Below are positions 13,566-23,150 of a DNA stretch of 46,437 nt, one piece after another (positions within the stretch are counted from its first letter, which is position 1; every line of letters begins with the position of its first letter). The DNA is taken from contig NZ_JAHHIT010000022.1 of the NCBI RefSeq assembly GCF_024539675.1, positions 1 to 46,437 of the forward strand. Direction: 5' to 3'. The stretch comes from Streptomyces hilarionis (GTDB taxonomy: Bacteria; Actinomycetota; Actinomycetes; Streptomycetales; Streptomycetaceae). Both the position numbers and the translations under genes were made by a program. Under the pieces are notes generated by a model, which saw nothing but the letters and a program-made list of their open reading frames with translations, had not been told where the DNA came from and ran no database searches.

Positions 13566-13625
13566 GGCGGCTCAATACCGTGCTGCGTATTCCTGTTGTC
13601 CCGCATATTTCGAGGCGGCTCGGTC

Positions 13626-14414
13626 ATGTCTGACAGGCTCATAGCAGAAACTCCGCTCGTCCGCCGTGCCCGGCGGTCGAACCGGAGGGTCCGTCTGTTC
13701 TGCCTTCCGCACGCGGGAGCGGGGGCGAGCGCCTTCGCCGCGTGGCCGGGCCTTTTCCCCCCGGAAGTGGAAATCGTGGCCGTGCAACTGCCCGGCCGCG
13801 AGGACCGCGTGGGCGAACCGCATCCCGCGTCCGTCGACGTCGCGGTCCGCATGGTCGCCGTGGCGCTGCGGCCCTATCTCCAGGGCCCGTACGCCTTCTT
13901 CGGCCACAGCGGCGGAGCGCTGCTGGCGTTCGAACTGGCCAGGGCGCTGCGCAAGCGCGGCACCCAGCCCGGACACCTGTTCCTGTCCGGGCAGCCCGCC
14001 CCGGGGCACGACGTCGCCGCACCGGAGCTGCACCGGCTGTCCGACGACGACTTCACGGCCGCCCTGCGGAGCCTGGACGGCACGTCGGACGGGGTGTTCG
14101 GCGACCCCGAGCTGATGAAGCTGCTGCTGCCGACGCTGCGGGCCGACTTCACCCTCTGGGAGAACCACCGGCACCGGCCCGACCAGCCGCTCTCCGTGCC
14201 GATCACCGCACTCGGCGGGGACACCGACCCGCGCGCCCCCGTCAGCGGCCTGGGGGCGTGGCAGGAGCAGACCACCGGGGCGTTCTCCGTCGAGGTCTTC
14301 CCCGGCGGCCACTTCTACCTCCACGAGTGCGCGGCGGAACTCGCCGCGATCCTGGGCGGCACGCTGCTGGGCCGCGCACCCGCGCACGCCGGACAGGGGG
14401 GACGGAACCGATGA
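13626..14414 (+). CDS. Type II (editing) thioesterase
   Basis: About 262 aa, an alpha/beta hydrolase of the external NRPS/PKS thioesterase family. These enzymes clear misprimed or stalled acyl groups from carrier domains. Visible are the N-terminal LFCLPHAGAGASAF block, the nucleophile elbow GHSGG and a C-terminal GGHFYLHE block holding the expected His. I chose ATG 13626 because GAGG lies at 13612-13615, about 10 nt upstream; the in-frame TTG at 13596 lacks a comparable site. The gene lies 60 nt after the large NRPS and shares ATGA with the next gene, so it sits in the NRPS operon. A second gene of the same family is at 37586-38350. Confidence 0.93.
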   Translation: MSDRLIAETPLVRRARRSNRRVRLFCLPHAGAGASAFAAWPGLFPPEVEIVAVQLPGREDRVGEPHPASVDVAVRMVAVALRPYLQGPYAFFGHSGGALLAFELARALRKRGTQPGHLFLSGQPAPGHDVAAPELHRLSDDDFTAALRSLDGTSDGVFGDPELMKLLLPTLRADFTLWENHRHRPDQPLSVPITALGGDTDPRAPVSGLGAWQEQTTGAFSVEVFPGGHFYLHECAAELAAILGGTLLGRAPAHAGQGGRNR

Positions 14415-17400
14415 CCGCGCCTCGACCCGACGCCGTGGCCCTGCTGAGGGCGGCGGCCGAATCCGTCACCGGGGTGGAGGAGGCCGCGCCCCTGCTGCGC
14501 AGGGAGGCCCGGCTCGACCGGGCCCGCCCGGCGGCGCCCCGCACCGCCGACGCGCCGCCCGCGGCGGCGGGGCCGCCGGCCGTCGCGTACGGCGGCGACC
14601 TGCCGGCCGACCCCGGCTTCCCCACCACGCTTCAGGAGGCGCTCCGGCTGGCCGCCGAACTCGCCCCGGACCGCGGCATCACCTACCTGACGGGCGGCGG
14701 CGAACACGTCCAGAGCTACTCCCGGCTGCTCGCCGACGCACAGCGGCTGCTCACCGGCCTGCGCTCCACCGGCATCGCCCCCGGCGAGTCCGTGCTCTTC
14801 CAGTTCGGCGACAACCGCGCCTTCGTCACCGCGTTCTGGGCGTGCGTCCTGGGCGGATTCCTGCCCACCCCGGTCGGCGCCGCACCCGGCTACGACCGTG
14901 AGAACGCCGTCACGACCAAGCTCCGCAACGCCTGGGAGCTGCTGGACCGGCCGCTCGTCCTCACCGACGCCTCCCTCGCCCCGGCGGTGGCCAGGCTGCC
15001 CGCCCTGTGGGACGTCGACGACCTGCGGGTGGCCGTCGTCGAGGAACTGTCCGACGGCCCGCAGAGCACCGACTGGTTCCCGGCGACGCCGGACAGCCCG
15101 GTCGTGCACCTGCTCACCTCCGGCAGTACCGGGGTGCCGAAGGTGGTCCGGCACGCCAGCCGCAGCATCCTGGCCCGCACCCGGGCCGTCGCGGCGGTGA
15201 ACGGATTCGACGGCGACGAGGTCGCGCTGAACTGGATGCCGCTCGACCACGTCGGCGGCATCGTCATGTGGAGCGTCCGGGACGTGGTGCTGCGCTGCCG
15301 GCACGTCAACGCGACCATCGACGCCTTCCTCGCCGACCCGCTGCGCTGGCTCGACTGGATCGACCGGTACGGCGTCACCAACACCTGGGCCCCCAACTTC
15401 GCCTTCGCGCTCGTCAACGAACGTGCCGCCGCGATGACCGGCCGGTCCTGGGACCTGTCGACGCTGAGGCACCTCCTCAACGGCGGAGAGGCCGTCGTCA
15501 GCCGCACCGCGGACCGGTTCGTCGAGCTGCTCACGGCGCACGGCATGCCGGCCGACGCGATGCGCCCGTCGTGGGGGATGTCGGAGACCAGCTCGGGCGT
15601 GACGCACTCGACGCTGCGCGCCGGTCATCCTGACGAGGGCCGGCTGCGCGTGGACAAGAGCTCGCTCGGCGGGGCGCTGCGCTGGTCGACCGAACCCGAC
15701 GCCGTCACGTTCACGGAGGTCGGCCCGCCGATCCCGGGCGTGCGGCTGCGCATCGTCGACGCGAACGACGCCGTGCTGCCCGAGGACCACGTGGGGCGGC
15801 TCCAGATCACGGGACCGACGATCATGGAGGGCTACTTCCGCAACGCGGAGGCGAACGCCGAGGCGTTCACGGCCGACGGCTGGTTCAGCACGGGCGACCT
15901 CGCGTTCCTGCACGAGGGCCGGCTCACCATCACCGGCCGGGACAAGGACCTCATCATCGTCCAGGGCGCCAACATCCTGAGCTACGACGTGGAGTCCATC
16001 GCGGAGCAGGTGGAGGGCACCGAGGTCACGTACGTCGCCGCCTGCGGCTGGTCCGGCGCGGGCGACAGCACCGACAAACTGGTGATCTTCTTCGTCCCGG
16101 CCCGCGGCGACCGGACCGCGGTCCACGACACCGTCGCCGCGATCAGGGCGCGGGTGGCCGAGGCCCTGGGACTGCGGCCCGACCTGGTGATCCCGGTCGA
16201 GCGGGACGACTTCCCCAAGACCGGCAGCGGCAAGATCCAGCGAGCCCAGCTCGTCGCGGACCTCGACGCGGGCAAGTACGCCCAATGGTGCGACGAGCCG
16301 GACAGCCCCTGGTACTTCGAGCGGACCTGGACCGACCTTCCCGCCGAACGCGGCGCGCTGCCGCCCGGCCCGTGGCTGGTCTCCGAGGCCCTCCGGGCGG
16401 AGCTCGCCGCCGTGCCCGGCGTCCCCGAACTCGTCGTCCACCCGGGCGCCGGCGCCCGCCCGGCCGGACCCGTCGGCGCCGTCGTCCACCTGGCCCAGGG
16501 CCCCGACGCCGAGAGCGTCGTCCTCGACGTGCTGCGACTGGTCCAGGACCTGTCCGCCCGCGATCCCGCGCCCCCGCTCCTGGTGGTCACGGAGGGCGGG
16601 CTGTGGACGGGGGCGGGCGACACCCTCGACCTCGCCGCCGCGGGCCTGCCCGGCCTCCTGCGGACCATCGCGGCGGAACGGGCGCCGGCGTCCGTCCGGC
16701 AACTCGACCTGCGCGGCGCCGGCGACCGGGCCGCCGCGATCGTCACGGAACTCGCCTGTCACGACGGCGCCGACCTCGTGGCCCACCGCGGCTCCCGACG
16801 GCTGGCGCCCAGGCTGCGGCCGCTGGCGCTGGACGAACCGGGCAGGGAGGCGTTCGTCACCGGCGGCCGCTACCTCCTCACCGGTGGTCTCGGCGGTGTC
16901 GCCCATCCGGTCGCGGAATACCTCCTGGCCGCCCACGGCGCGAAGCTGCTGCTGGTCGGACGGAGCCCGGTCGACCGGGGCGAGCGTGCCGAGCGCCTCG
17001 AGGACCTGGCGGTCCTGGGCGACGTGGCCTACCGGGCGCTCGACGTGGCCGATCCGGTCGCGCTGCGGGCCGCGGTGCGCGAGGCGGAGGCACGGTGGGG
17101 AGCGCCGCTCGACGGGGTGCTGCACCTGGCGGGCGCCGACGTCTCCGGCCAGTGGGCGCGACTGGAACGGCACCAGGTCGCCCACGAGTCCCCGCAGGCC
17201 TTCCGCGACGCCTACCGCGCGAAGGTGACCGGCACCCTGGTGCTCGCCGAACTGCTGGAGGACCGCCCCCGCACGCCCCTCGTGCTCTTCTCGTCGGTCA
17301 ACGGCGAGTTCGGCGGCAGCTCCTTCGCGGCGTACTCGTCGGCCAACAGCTTCCTGCACGGGTTCGCCGACCACTGGGGCCGCGAGCGCGGCCGGCCGGT

Positions 17401-18046
17401 GCACTGTCTGGCGTGGAGCACCTGGGGCGGCCTGGGCATGAACCGGGGCGCGCCCGAGGGCGCCGCCGAGGCCCGCGGCTTCCGCACCCTCGACCCCGAC
17501 GAGGGCCTCGCCTCCCTGCTCACCGTCCTCGGACAGGACCGGGCCACCGTGCTGATCGGCCTCGACGGCCGCAACGAGCACATCGCGCGCGCCCTCGCCC
17601 CGGACAGCCTGCACATCGCGGAGGCCATCGTCGTGTACACCGGGCCGGCCTCCGAGGCCGACGTCCGGGCCGCCGTGGCGCCGGTGGCGAGGGAGCTCGA
17701 CCATCCGCTGCGCTGTCTGCGCCTCGAAAGGCTGCCGGCCGACCGGGACCGGCTGCTCGCCGTCGCGGTCGCGGCGCTGGAACGGGGCGGACGGCCGTTC
17801 GTGCCGCCGGCCACCGAGCTGGAACGGGACCTGGCCGCCCTCTGGAGCGACGTCCTCGGCAGCGCCGTGGGCCGCGACGACCGCTTCTTCGACCTCGGCG
17901 GCAGTTCGCTGCGCGCCGCCCAGCTCGTGAACCGCATCAACAGCGCGCTGACGGCCCGGCTGTCGGTGCACCACCTCTACGAACACCCCACCGTCGGCTC
18001 ACTCGCCGCGGTGCTTTCCCCGCAATTGCAAGGAGAACGAGGATGA
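14411..18046 (+). CDS. Acyl-AMP ligase / ketoreductase / carrier fusion (AL-KR-T)
   Basis: About 1211 aa. Residues about 45-625 are an AMP-forming ligase ([13 protein letters not shown] near 233; Lys in [11 protein letters not shown] near 605). Its middle block [13 protein letters not shown] followed by [14 protein letters not shown] is like the ligase domains that load trans-AT synthases such as PksJ, rather than an amino-acid A domain. Residues 640-810 look like the structural half of a ketoreductase. Residues 810-1063 are the catalytic half, with TGGLGGVA near 823, FSSVN near 961 and YSSAN near 975, so Ser, Tyr and Asn are present. A carrier with LGGSSL follows (Ser near 1163). There is no condensation domain. 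By analogy with A-KR-T loading proteins such as AerA, it may tether a 2-oxo acid and reduce it to a 2-hydroxy acid. The substrate is unknown. It overlaps both neighbours by 4 nt. Confidence 0.9.
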   Translation: MTAPRPDAVALLRAAAESVTGVEEAAPLLRREARLDRARPAAPRTADAPPAAAGPPAVAYGGDLPADPGFPTTLQEALRLAAELAPDRGITYLTGGGEHVQSYSRLLADAQRLLTGLRSTGIAPGESVLFQFGDNRAFVTAFWACVLGGFLPTPVGAAPGYDRENAVTTKLRNAWELLDRPLVLTDASLAPAVARLPALWDVDDLRVAVVEELSDGPQSTDWFPATPDSPVVHLLTSGSTGVPKVVRHASRSILARTRAVAAVNGFDGDEVALNWMPLDHVGGIVMWSVRDVVLRCRHVNATIDAFLADPLRWLDWIDRYGVTNTWAPNFAFALVNERAAAMTGRSWDLSTLRHLLNGGEAVVSRTADRFVELLTAHGMPADAMRPSWGMSETSSGVTHSTLRAGHPDEGRLRVDKSSLGGALRWSTEPDAVTFTEVGPPIPGVRLRIVDANDAVLPEDHVGRLQITGPTIMEGYFRNAEANAEAFTADGWFSTGDLAFLHEGRLTITGRDKDLIIVQGANILSYDVESIAEQVEGTEVTYVAACGWSGAGDSTDKLVIFFVPARGDRTAVHDTVAAIRARVAEALGLRPDLVIPVERDDFPKTGSGKIQRAQLVADLDAGKYAQWCDEPDSPWYFERTWTDLPAERGALPPGPWLVSEALRAELAAVPGVPELVVHPGAGARPAGPVGAVVHLAQGPDAESVVLDVLRLVQDLSARDPAPPLLVVTEGGLWTGAGDTLDLAAAGLPGLLRTIAAERAPASVRQLDLRGAGDRAAAIVTELACHDGADLVAHRGSRRLAPRLRPLALDEPGREAFVTGGRYLLTGGLGGVAHPVAEYLLAAHGAKLLLVGRSPVDRGERAERLEDLAVLGDVAYRALDVADPVALRAAVREAEARWGAPLDGVLHLAGADVSGQWARLERHQVAHESPQAFRDAYRAKVTGTLVLAELLEDRPRTPLVLFSSVNGEFGGSSFAAYSSANSFLHGFADHWGRERGRPVHCLAWSTWGGLGMNRGAPEGAAEARGFRTLDPDEGLASLLTVLGQDRATVLIGLDGRNEHIARALAPDSLHIAEAIVVYTGPASEADVRAAVAPVARELDHPLRCLRLERLPADRDRLLAVAVAALERGGRPFVPPATELERDLAALWSDVLGSAVGRDDRFFDLGGSSLRAAQLVNRINSALTARLSVHHLYEHPTVGSLAAVLSPQLQGERG

Positions 18047-18255
18047 CCAATCCGTTCGAGGACCCGGAGGGCACCTATGTGGTGCTCGTCAACGACGAGG
18101 GACAGCACTCCCTCTGGCCGACGTTCGTCGACGTGCCCGCCGGCTGGCTGACCGCCCACCCGGCCGACACCCGTGACGCCTGCCTCGCCTACATCGAGGA
18201 CCACTGGACCGACATGCGTCCGCGCAGCCTCGCCACCGCGATGGACGCGCAGTAG
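18043..18255 (+). CDS. MbtH-like protein
   Basis: 70 aa, the usual length. MbtH proteins bind adenylation domains and are needed for folding or activity of many actinobacterial NRPSs. The family core is visible: [16 protein letters not shown] and VPAGW, with a downstream [10 protein letters not shown] block. A His stands where many members have Tyr before SLWP. The start overlaps the preceding stop (ATGA at 18043) and GGAG lies at 18032-18035. It is the only MbtH seen, so it probably serves all adenylation domains of the cluster. Confidence 0.96.
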   Translation: MTNPFEDPEGTYVVLVNDEGQHSLWPTFVDVPAGWLTAHPADTRDACLAYIEDHWTDMRPRSLATAMDAQ

Positions 18256-18259
18256 ATCC

Positions 18260-19192
18260 ATGACTCTTGCCATCGAGGTCGAGGGCCTGGTGAAGCGCTT
18301 CGGCGCCCACCGGGCCCTCGACGGACTCGACCTCGCGGTGCCGGCCGGGCAGATCCTGGGCCTCCTCGGCCCGAACGGGGCGGGGAAGACCACGACGGTG
18401 CGCGTCCTGGCCACCCTGCTGCGACCCGACGCCGGACGGGCCCGGATCTTCGGGTACGACGTGGCGAAGGAACCCCACCAGGTCCGCCGCTGCATCGCGC
18501 TGACCGGGCAGTTCGCCTCGGTCGACGACAGCATCACCGGCAGGGAGAACCTGTATCTCATCGCCCGCCTCCTGGGCATGTCCGCGCGGCGGGCCCGGTC
18601 GCAGGCGAACGGGATGCTGGAGCGTTTCCGGCTCGCCGAAGCGGGCGGCAAGCCCGCGCGCCAGTACTCCGGCGGAATGCGCCGGCGTCTCGACCTCGCC
18701 GCATCGCTCATGGGCGAGCCCAGGCTGATCTACCTCGACGAGCCGACCACCGGTCTGGACCCGCACAGCCGTAACGAGCTGTGGGCCACGGTGCGAGAAC
18801 GCGCCCGGGCCGGCGCGACCCTTCTGCTCACCACCCAGTACATGGAGGAGGCCGAGGCGCTCGCCGACTCGGTGGTCGTCGTGGACAAGGGACGCGTGAT
18901 CGCCGCCGACACGGCCGCCGGGCTCCGGGCCCGGGTGGGCGGCCGGACGCTCGAGATACGGCCCGCGCACCCCCGGGACCTGGCGGCCCTCGCGGGAAGC
19001 CTGGCCCTGGAAGGGCTGGACGGCCGGATCGACCAGGAGGCCTGCCTGGTGCGGCTGCCGCTCGTGGAACCGGACGAACTGACCCGCGCGGTGCGGGCCG
19101 TCACCGCCTCGACGGTGGAGGTGGCGGCCGTGGACACCCGGGTCGCCAGCCTCGACGAGGCCTTCATCGAACTGACCAGGAGCACCGCGTGA
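18260..19192 (+). CDS. ABC exporter ATPase, DrrA type
   Basis: About 310 aa. ATP-binding subunit of a daunorubicin-resistance-type exporter, probably for the peptide product. Walker A GPNGAGKTTT, signature YSGGMRRRLDLA, Walker B LIYLDEPTTGLD and the H-loop region LLLTTQYMEEAEAL are all present. The C-terminal 80 residues form the extra regulatory region typical of DrrA. I chose ATG 18260, four bases after the MbtH stop; there is no strong Shine-Dalgarno, so translation is probably coupled. It shares GTGA with the permease gene downstream. Confidence 0.94.
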   Translation: MTLAIEVEGLVKRFGAHRALDGLDLAVPAGQILGLLGPNGAGKTTTVRVLATLLRPDAGRARIFGYDVAKEPHQVRRCIALTGQFASVDDSITGRENLYLIARLLGMSARRARSQANGMLERFRLAEAGGKPARQYSGGMRRRLDLAASLMGEPRLIYLDEPTTGLDPHSRNELWATVRERARAGATLLLTTQYMEEAEALADSVVVVDKGRVIAADTAAGLRARVGGRTLEIRPAHPRDLAALAGSLALEGLDGRIDQEACLVRLPLVEPDELTRAVRAVTASTVEVAAVDTRVASLDEAFIELTRSTA

Positions 19193-20016
19193 CCCCGACC
19201 ACCGACATCGCGCCGACCGTCGGGACGCCCGCCCTCGCCGGCTCCGCCCGGAACGGGCCGCGGGACGTCGCCAGGCAGTCGCTCGCCCTCGCCAGGCGCA
19301 ACATGCTCCAGTTGCGCGGCGACCCCGGACAGCTCCTCGACTCCGTGGTCATGCCGATGATCTTCACCCTGATCTTCCTGTACGTCTTCGGCGGCGCCAT
19401 CTGGGGGGACCGCCCCGGCGACTACCGGCAGTTCCTGCTGCCCGGCATCATGGTGCAGACGCTGATGTTCGCGTCCCGTTCGACCGGCTACCTGCTGGCC
19501 GTCGACTTCGACAACGGGGTGATGGACCGGTTCCGGTCCCTGCCCATCGCGCGCTCGGCCGTCCTGACCGGCCGGATCGTGGCGGACATGAGCCGGCTCC
19601 TGCTCGGCCAGGTCGTCATGCTCCTGTTCGCGCTCGCCATCGGCTTCCGGGTGGAGACCAACGTCCTGTTCGCGGCGGCCGCGGTGCTCCTCACCCTGCT
19701 GTACGGCACCGCGCTGGCCTGGGTGTCGGCCTTCATCGGCCTGACGATCCGCAGCCCCAACACCGTGCAGTCGGTGGGCTTCCTCTGGATGATCCCGCTC
19801 CAGTTCGGCAGTTCCATGCTGGTGCCGACCAGCACGATGCCGGCCTGGCTCCAGGTCTTCACCGAGGCCAACCCCACGACGCTGGTGACGGACGCATGCC
19901 GCAACCTGCTCGCCGGGGGGCCCGTCGCCCGTCCCGTCCTCGGCACCGTCCTGTGGAGCGTGGGCCTCATGTGCTTTGCGGTCCCCCTGGCGATATCCCG
20001 CTATCGACGTCGCTGA
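19189..20016 (+). CDS. ABC-2 type membrane permease, DrrB type
   Basis: About 275 aa, GTG start at 19189 overlapping the DrrA-like stop. Membrane partner of the ATPase upstream. Several hydrophobic segments are visible, for example around MPMIFTLIFLYVFGG, VVMLLFALAIGF and LTLLYGTALAWVSAFIGL, consistent with about six transmembrane helices. The conserved block GDPGQLLDSVVMPMIF and the GIMVQTLMF segment are typical of DrrB/ABC-2 transporters. Together the pair would export a small molecule and may give self-resistance. The next gene starts 77 nt on. Confidence 0.92.
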   Translation: MTPTTDIAPTVGTPALAGSARNGPRDVARQSLALARRNMLQLRGDPGQLLDSVVMPMIFTLIFLYVFGGAIWGDRPGDYRQFLLPGIMVQTLMFASRSTGYLLAVDFDNGVMDRFRSLPIARSAVLTGRIVADMSRLLLGQVVMLLFALAIGFRVETNVLFAAAAVLLTLLYGTALAWVSAFIGLTIRSPNTVQSVGFLWMIPLQFGSSMLVPTSTMPAWLQVFTEANPTTLVTDACRNLLAGGPVARPVLGTVLWSVGLMCFAVPLAISRYRRR

Positions 20017-20093
20017 AAGGTGATCGATAACGGGAGGGAAACCCCCGCCCATACGTTCTTCTCATGCACACTCCGCGAGTGGAGGAACCTCTC

Positions 20094-23000
20094 ATGAGGT
20101 CCGGTCATACCGCCGTCCCGCGGTGGCGGGCGACAATCGGTTCGGCGCCGGGAACGGCGACCGTCGGAATTCCCCTGGAACACGAACCGACGCCGACACA
20201 ACTGTCAGCGGCGCACGCGAAGGTCGTCGCCCTTCTCAGCGGTGAGGACGAGGTGGCCCTCGGCCCCGTGCCGCTCCTCGTGCCGGTGGCGGGCGCCACC
20301 TGGGCCGGCCTGGTGGACCGCGTCCGCGACGCGGCCGCCGCACCCGGCCACGGCTTCGAGACCGTGGTCGGCGCGACGCCCGGCACGCTGCCCGACGGCG
20401 TGGTGTTCGGGGTGTCCGTGGCCGACGGCGCACTGGTGCTGACGTACCGCACCGAGGACTTCGACGCCGACCACGCGACCAGGGTCGCCGGCTATCACCG
20501 CACGGCTCTGGGGCGCATCGCCGCGGAACCGGACGCCCCGCACGAGGAGCGCAGCCTGCTCTCCGCCGAGGAGCGGCGCCACCAGCTCGTCGGCATGGCC
20601 GGTCCGCAGCGGGAGCTTCCGGACCGCCGCTTCCACGAGCTCTTCGAGGACCGCGTACGACGGCACCCCGGCAAGACGGCCGCGATCATGGGCGAGCGCC
20701 GGATCACGTACGCCGAACTCAACGCCCACGCCAACCGGATCGCCCGGACCCTCCTCGCCCGCGGGCTGACCGCCGAGGATCCCGTCGCCGTGGTCACCGA
20801 GCGCAACCTGGACTGGATGGCCTGCGTCCTCGCCGTGTTCAAGGCCGGCGGCGTGTACGTGCCGATCGAGCCGCACTTCCCGGCGGACCGCATCGGCGCC
20901 ACCCTCGACCGCGCCGGATGCGCCCTCGTCCTCACCGAACCGGCGAGCACCGCCACCCTCGACGAGGCGCTGCGCCACCGGCCGTCCGTCACCGTGCTCC
21001 ACGTCGACGACGGCGACGGGGCCGACCCGACCGACCTCGGGATCGACATCGGCCCCGGCCGGCTGGCGTACGTCTACTTCACCTCCGGTTCCACCGGCAC
21101 GCCCAAGGGGGTGATGTGCGAGCACGAGGGAATGCTCAACCACCTCTACGCCAAGACCGACGACCTCGGGGTGCGCGAGGACGACGTCGTCGCGCAGGTC
21201 GCCCCGCAGTGCTTCGACATCTCGCTCTGGCAGCTCGTCGCGGCCCTGCTGGTCGGCGGCACGACACTCATCGTGCCGCAGGAGGCGATCCTCGACGTGG
21301 AGAGGTTCGTGGAGGTCGTCCGCGGCGCCGACGTGGCCCAGCTGGTCCCCTCCTACCTCGAAGTGGTGCTGTCGCACCTGGAGGAGCACGGCGGCGGCCT
21401 CGGCCGGATCCGCTGCCTCTCGGCCACCGGTGAGGCGCTCAAGAAGGAGCTGGTGGAACGCTGGTTCGCGGCCTTCCCCGGCACCGCGCTCGTCAACGCG
21501 TACGGGCTCACCGAGACCTCCGACGACACGAACCACGAGGTGATGACCGAGCCGCCGCACGGCGACCGGGTCCCCCTCGGGCCGGCCATCGCCAACGTGC
21601 GGGTCTACGTCGTCGACCCCGGCCTCGAACCGGTGCCGCTCGGCTCGCCCGGCGAGATCGTGTTCGCCGGAGTGTGCGTCGGCCGCGGCTACATCAACGA
21701 CCCGGAGCGCACGGCCGCCGCGTACGGCCTGGATCCGCACCGGCCGGGGGAACGGCTCTACCGCTCCGGCGACTTCGGTCGCTGGCGTCCCGACGGCAAG
21801 CTGGAGTTCCTGGGCCGCCGCGACGCGCAGGTGAAGCTGCGCGGCTTCCGCATCGAGCTCGGGGAGATCGAGAACCGGCTGCTCGGCGTGGCCGGGATCC
21901 GTGACACGGCCGTGGTCGTCGTCGGTGAGAGCCTGGCCGCGTTCTACGCCGCCGCCGAGGAGGTGCCGGTCGACGAGCTGCGGACGCGCCTGGCGGCCGC
22001 CCTGCCGCCCTACATGGTGCCGAGCCGCTTCCATCGCCTCGACGCCCTGCCGCTCACCGCCAACAGCAAGATCGACAAGAAGCGGCTCGCGGAGCTCGCC
22101 GCGGCCGACGAGGACGGGCCGGAGCCGCCGGTCACCCCGACGGAACAGCGGATCGCCGCCGCCTGGGCGGCCGTGCTCGGCCTCGCGCCCGAACGGGTCG
22201 GCCGCGACAGCCACTTCTTCGACTCGGGCGGCACCTCCCTCTCGGCCGTACGCCTCGTCGTGAAGCTCGACCGGGCCGTGTCGCTGAAGGAACTCACCCG
22301 GTACCCGCGCCTGAGGGAACTCGCCGCGTTCATCGACGGAACGGGCGAGCCGCAGAAGGCGGATACCGGGACGGGCTTCCTCAACCCGCTCCTGCTGCCC
22401 CCCTCCCCGACCGGCACTCTCGTCTGCTTCCCCTACGCGGGCGGCAACGCCATCAACTTCCACGCCCTGGCAGGCGAGTTGGCGGACAGCGGGCTGGCCG
22501 TTCACGGGGTGGAGCTGCCGGGACACGACCTCACGGCCGAGACCGAGCCGTTCGTCTCCCTGGAGCGGGCCGCCAAGGAGGTGGCGAGCGAGATCGGCCG
22601 GTGCGCCGCCGGCCCGGTCCTGTTGTGGGGACATTCGTCCGGGGCCGCCCTGGCGGTGACGACCGCGCGCCTTCTCGAGCAGACGGGGCACGACGTGCGA
22701 GCCGTCCTGATCGGCGGCCAACTCGTCGGCTCCCCGGACGTCCGGCGCGGGCACAGCGCCGAGATCGAAGCGCTCACGCCCCTGGAGGTCGCGGCGCGGC
22801 TCAGCGGCGACGGCGGCTACGCCGATCTCGCCGGGACGGACACGACCCGCGCGGCGCTGGTCGGCGCGGCGTACCGGCACGACGTCCTGGAAGCGAACGC
22901 GTTCTTCGCCGACGCCGCGGAGAACCCCCCGGCCGTGCTCCTCGAGGCCCCGCTGACCCTCGTCACCGCCGCCGACGACCCCGCCACCCGGGGCCACGAG

Positions 23001-23150
23001 GGGGCCCTGCCCGCCTGGCGCCGCATCGCCCGGACCGTCGAGCTCCGTGAGCTTCCCGACGGCGGTCACCACTTCTTCCGCACCAGGCCGGCGCAGACCG
23101 CCGCCGTCGTGCGGGCCGTCCACGACATGTACCGACGAGAGCGAGTGTGA
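20094..23150 (+). CDS. Free-standing NRPS: (C remnant)-A-T-TE
   Basis: About 1018 aa. I chose ATG 20094 because GGAGG lies at 20081-20085; ATG 20064 has its nearest purine run about 25 nt away. Residues 1-165 look like the tail of a condensation domain without the HHxxxDG site. The A domain covers about 175-660 (YFTSGSTGTPKG, YGLTE, NSKIDKK). The carrier motif is unusual, FFDSGGTSL, near 712-720. A type I TE follows from about 775 with GHSSG near 845. The pocket read by eye is D-I-W-Q-S-T-A-D-D-K. I cannot match it to a known code, but the two acidic residues near the end would suit a basic substrate. The gene is followed without gap by an oxygenase and Dap synthesis genes, so Dap or a related amino acid is a reasonable guess. 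The TE suggests release of a modified free amino acid or transfer to another carrier. Confidence 0.9.
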   Translation: MRSGHTAVPRWRATIGSAPGTATVGIPLEHEPTPTQLSAAHAKVVALLSGEDEVALGPVPLLVPVAGATWAGLVDRVRDAAAAPGHGFETVVGATPGTLPDGVVFGVSVADGALVLTYRTEDFDADHATRVAGYHRTALGRIAAEPDAPHEERSLLSAEERRHQLVGMAGPQRELPDRRFHELFEDRVRRHPGKTAAIMGERRITYAELNAHANRIARTLLARGLTAEDPVAVVTERNLDWMACVLAVFKAGGVYVPIEPHFPADRIGATLDRAGCALVLTEPASTATLDEALRHRPSVTVLHVDDGDGADPTDLGIDIGPGRLAYVYFTSGSTGTPKGVMCEHEGMLNHLYAKTDDLGVREDDVVAQVAPQCFDISLWQLVAALLVGGTTLIVPQEAILDVERFVEVVRGADVAQLVPSYLEVVLSHLEEHGGGLGRIRCLSATGEALKKELVERWFAAFPGTALVNAYGLTETSDDTNHEVMTEPPHGDRVPLGPAIANVRVYVVDPGLEPVPLGSPGEIVFAGVCVGRGYINDPERTAAAYGLDPHRPGERLYRSGDFGRWRPDGKLEFLGRRDAQVKLRGFRIELGEIENRLLGVAGIRDTAVVVVGESLAAFYAAAEEVPVDELRTRLAAALPPYMVPSRFHRLDALPLTANSKIDKKRLAELAAADEDGPEPPVTPTEQRIAAAWAAVLGLAPERVGRDSHFFDSGGTSLSAVRLVVKLDRAVSLKELTRYPRLRELAAFIDGTGEPQKADTGTGFLNPLLLPPSPTGTLVCFPYAGGNAINFHALAGELADSGLAVHGVELPGHDLTAETEPFVSLERAAKEVASEIGRCAAGPVLLWGHSSGAALAVTTARLLEQTGHDVRAVLIGGQLVGSPDVRRGHSAEIEALTPLEVAARLSGDGGYADLAGTDTTRAALVGAAYRHDVLEANAFFADAAENPPAVLLEAPLTLVTAADDPATRGHEGALPAWRRIARTVELRELPDGGHHFFRTRPAQTAAVVRAVHDMYRRERV

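Noticed and set aside
14315..17986. Long minus-strand frame opposite the ligase-KR-carrier gene
   Set aside because: Low-complexity translation with no recognisable domain; the plus-strand gene is complete.
20064..20093. ATG 20064 as the start of the A-T-TE protein
   Set aside because: No Shine-Dalgarno at proper distance, whereas ATG 20094 has GGAGG 8 nt upstream.
20205..23123. Long minus-strand frame opposite the A-T-TE gene
   Set aside because: A shadow of the coding strand; no motifs and no ribosome site.
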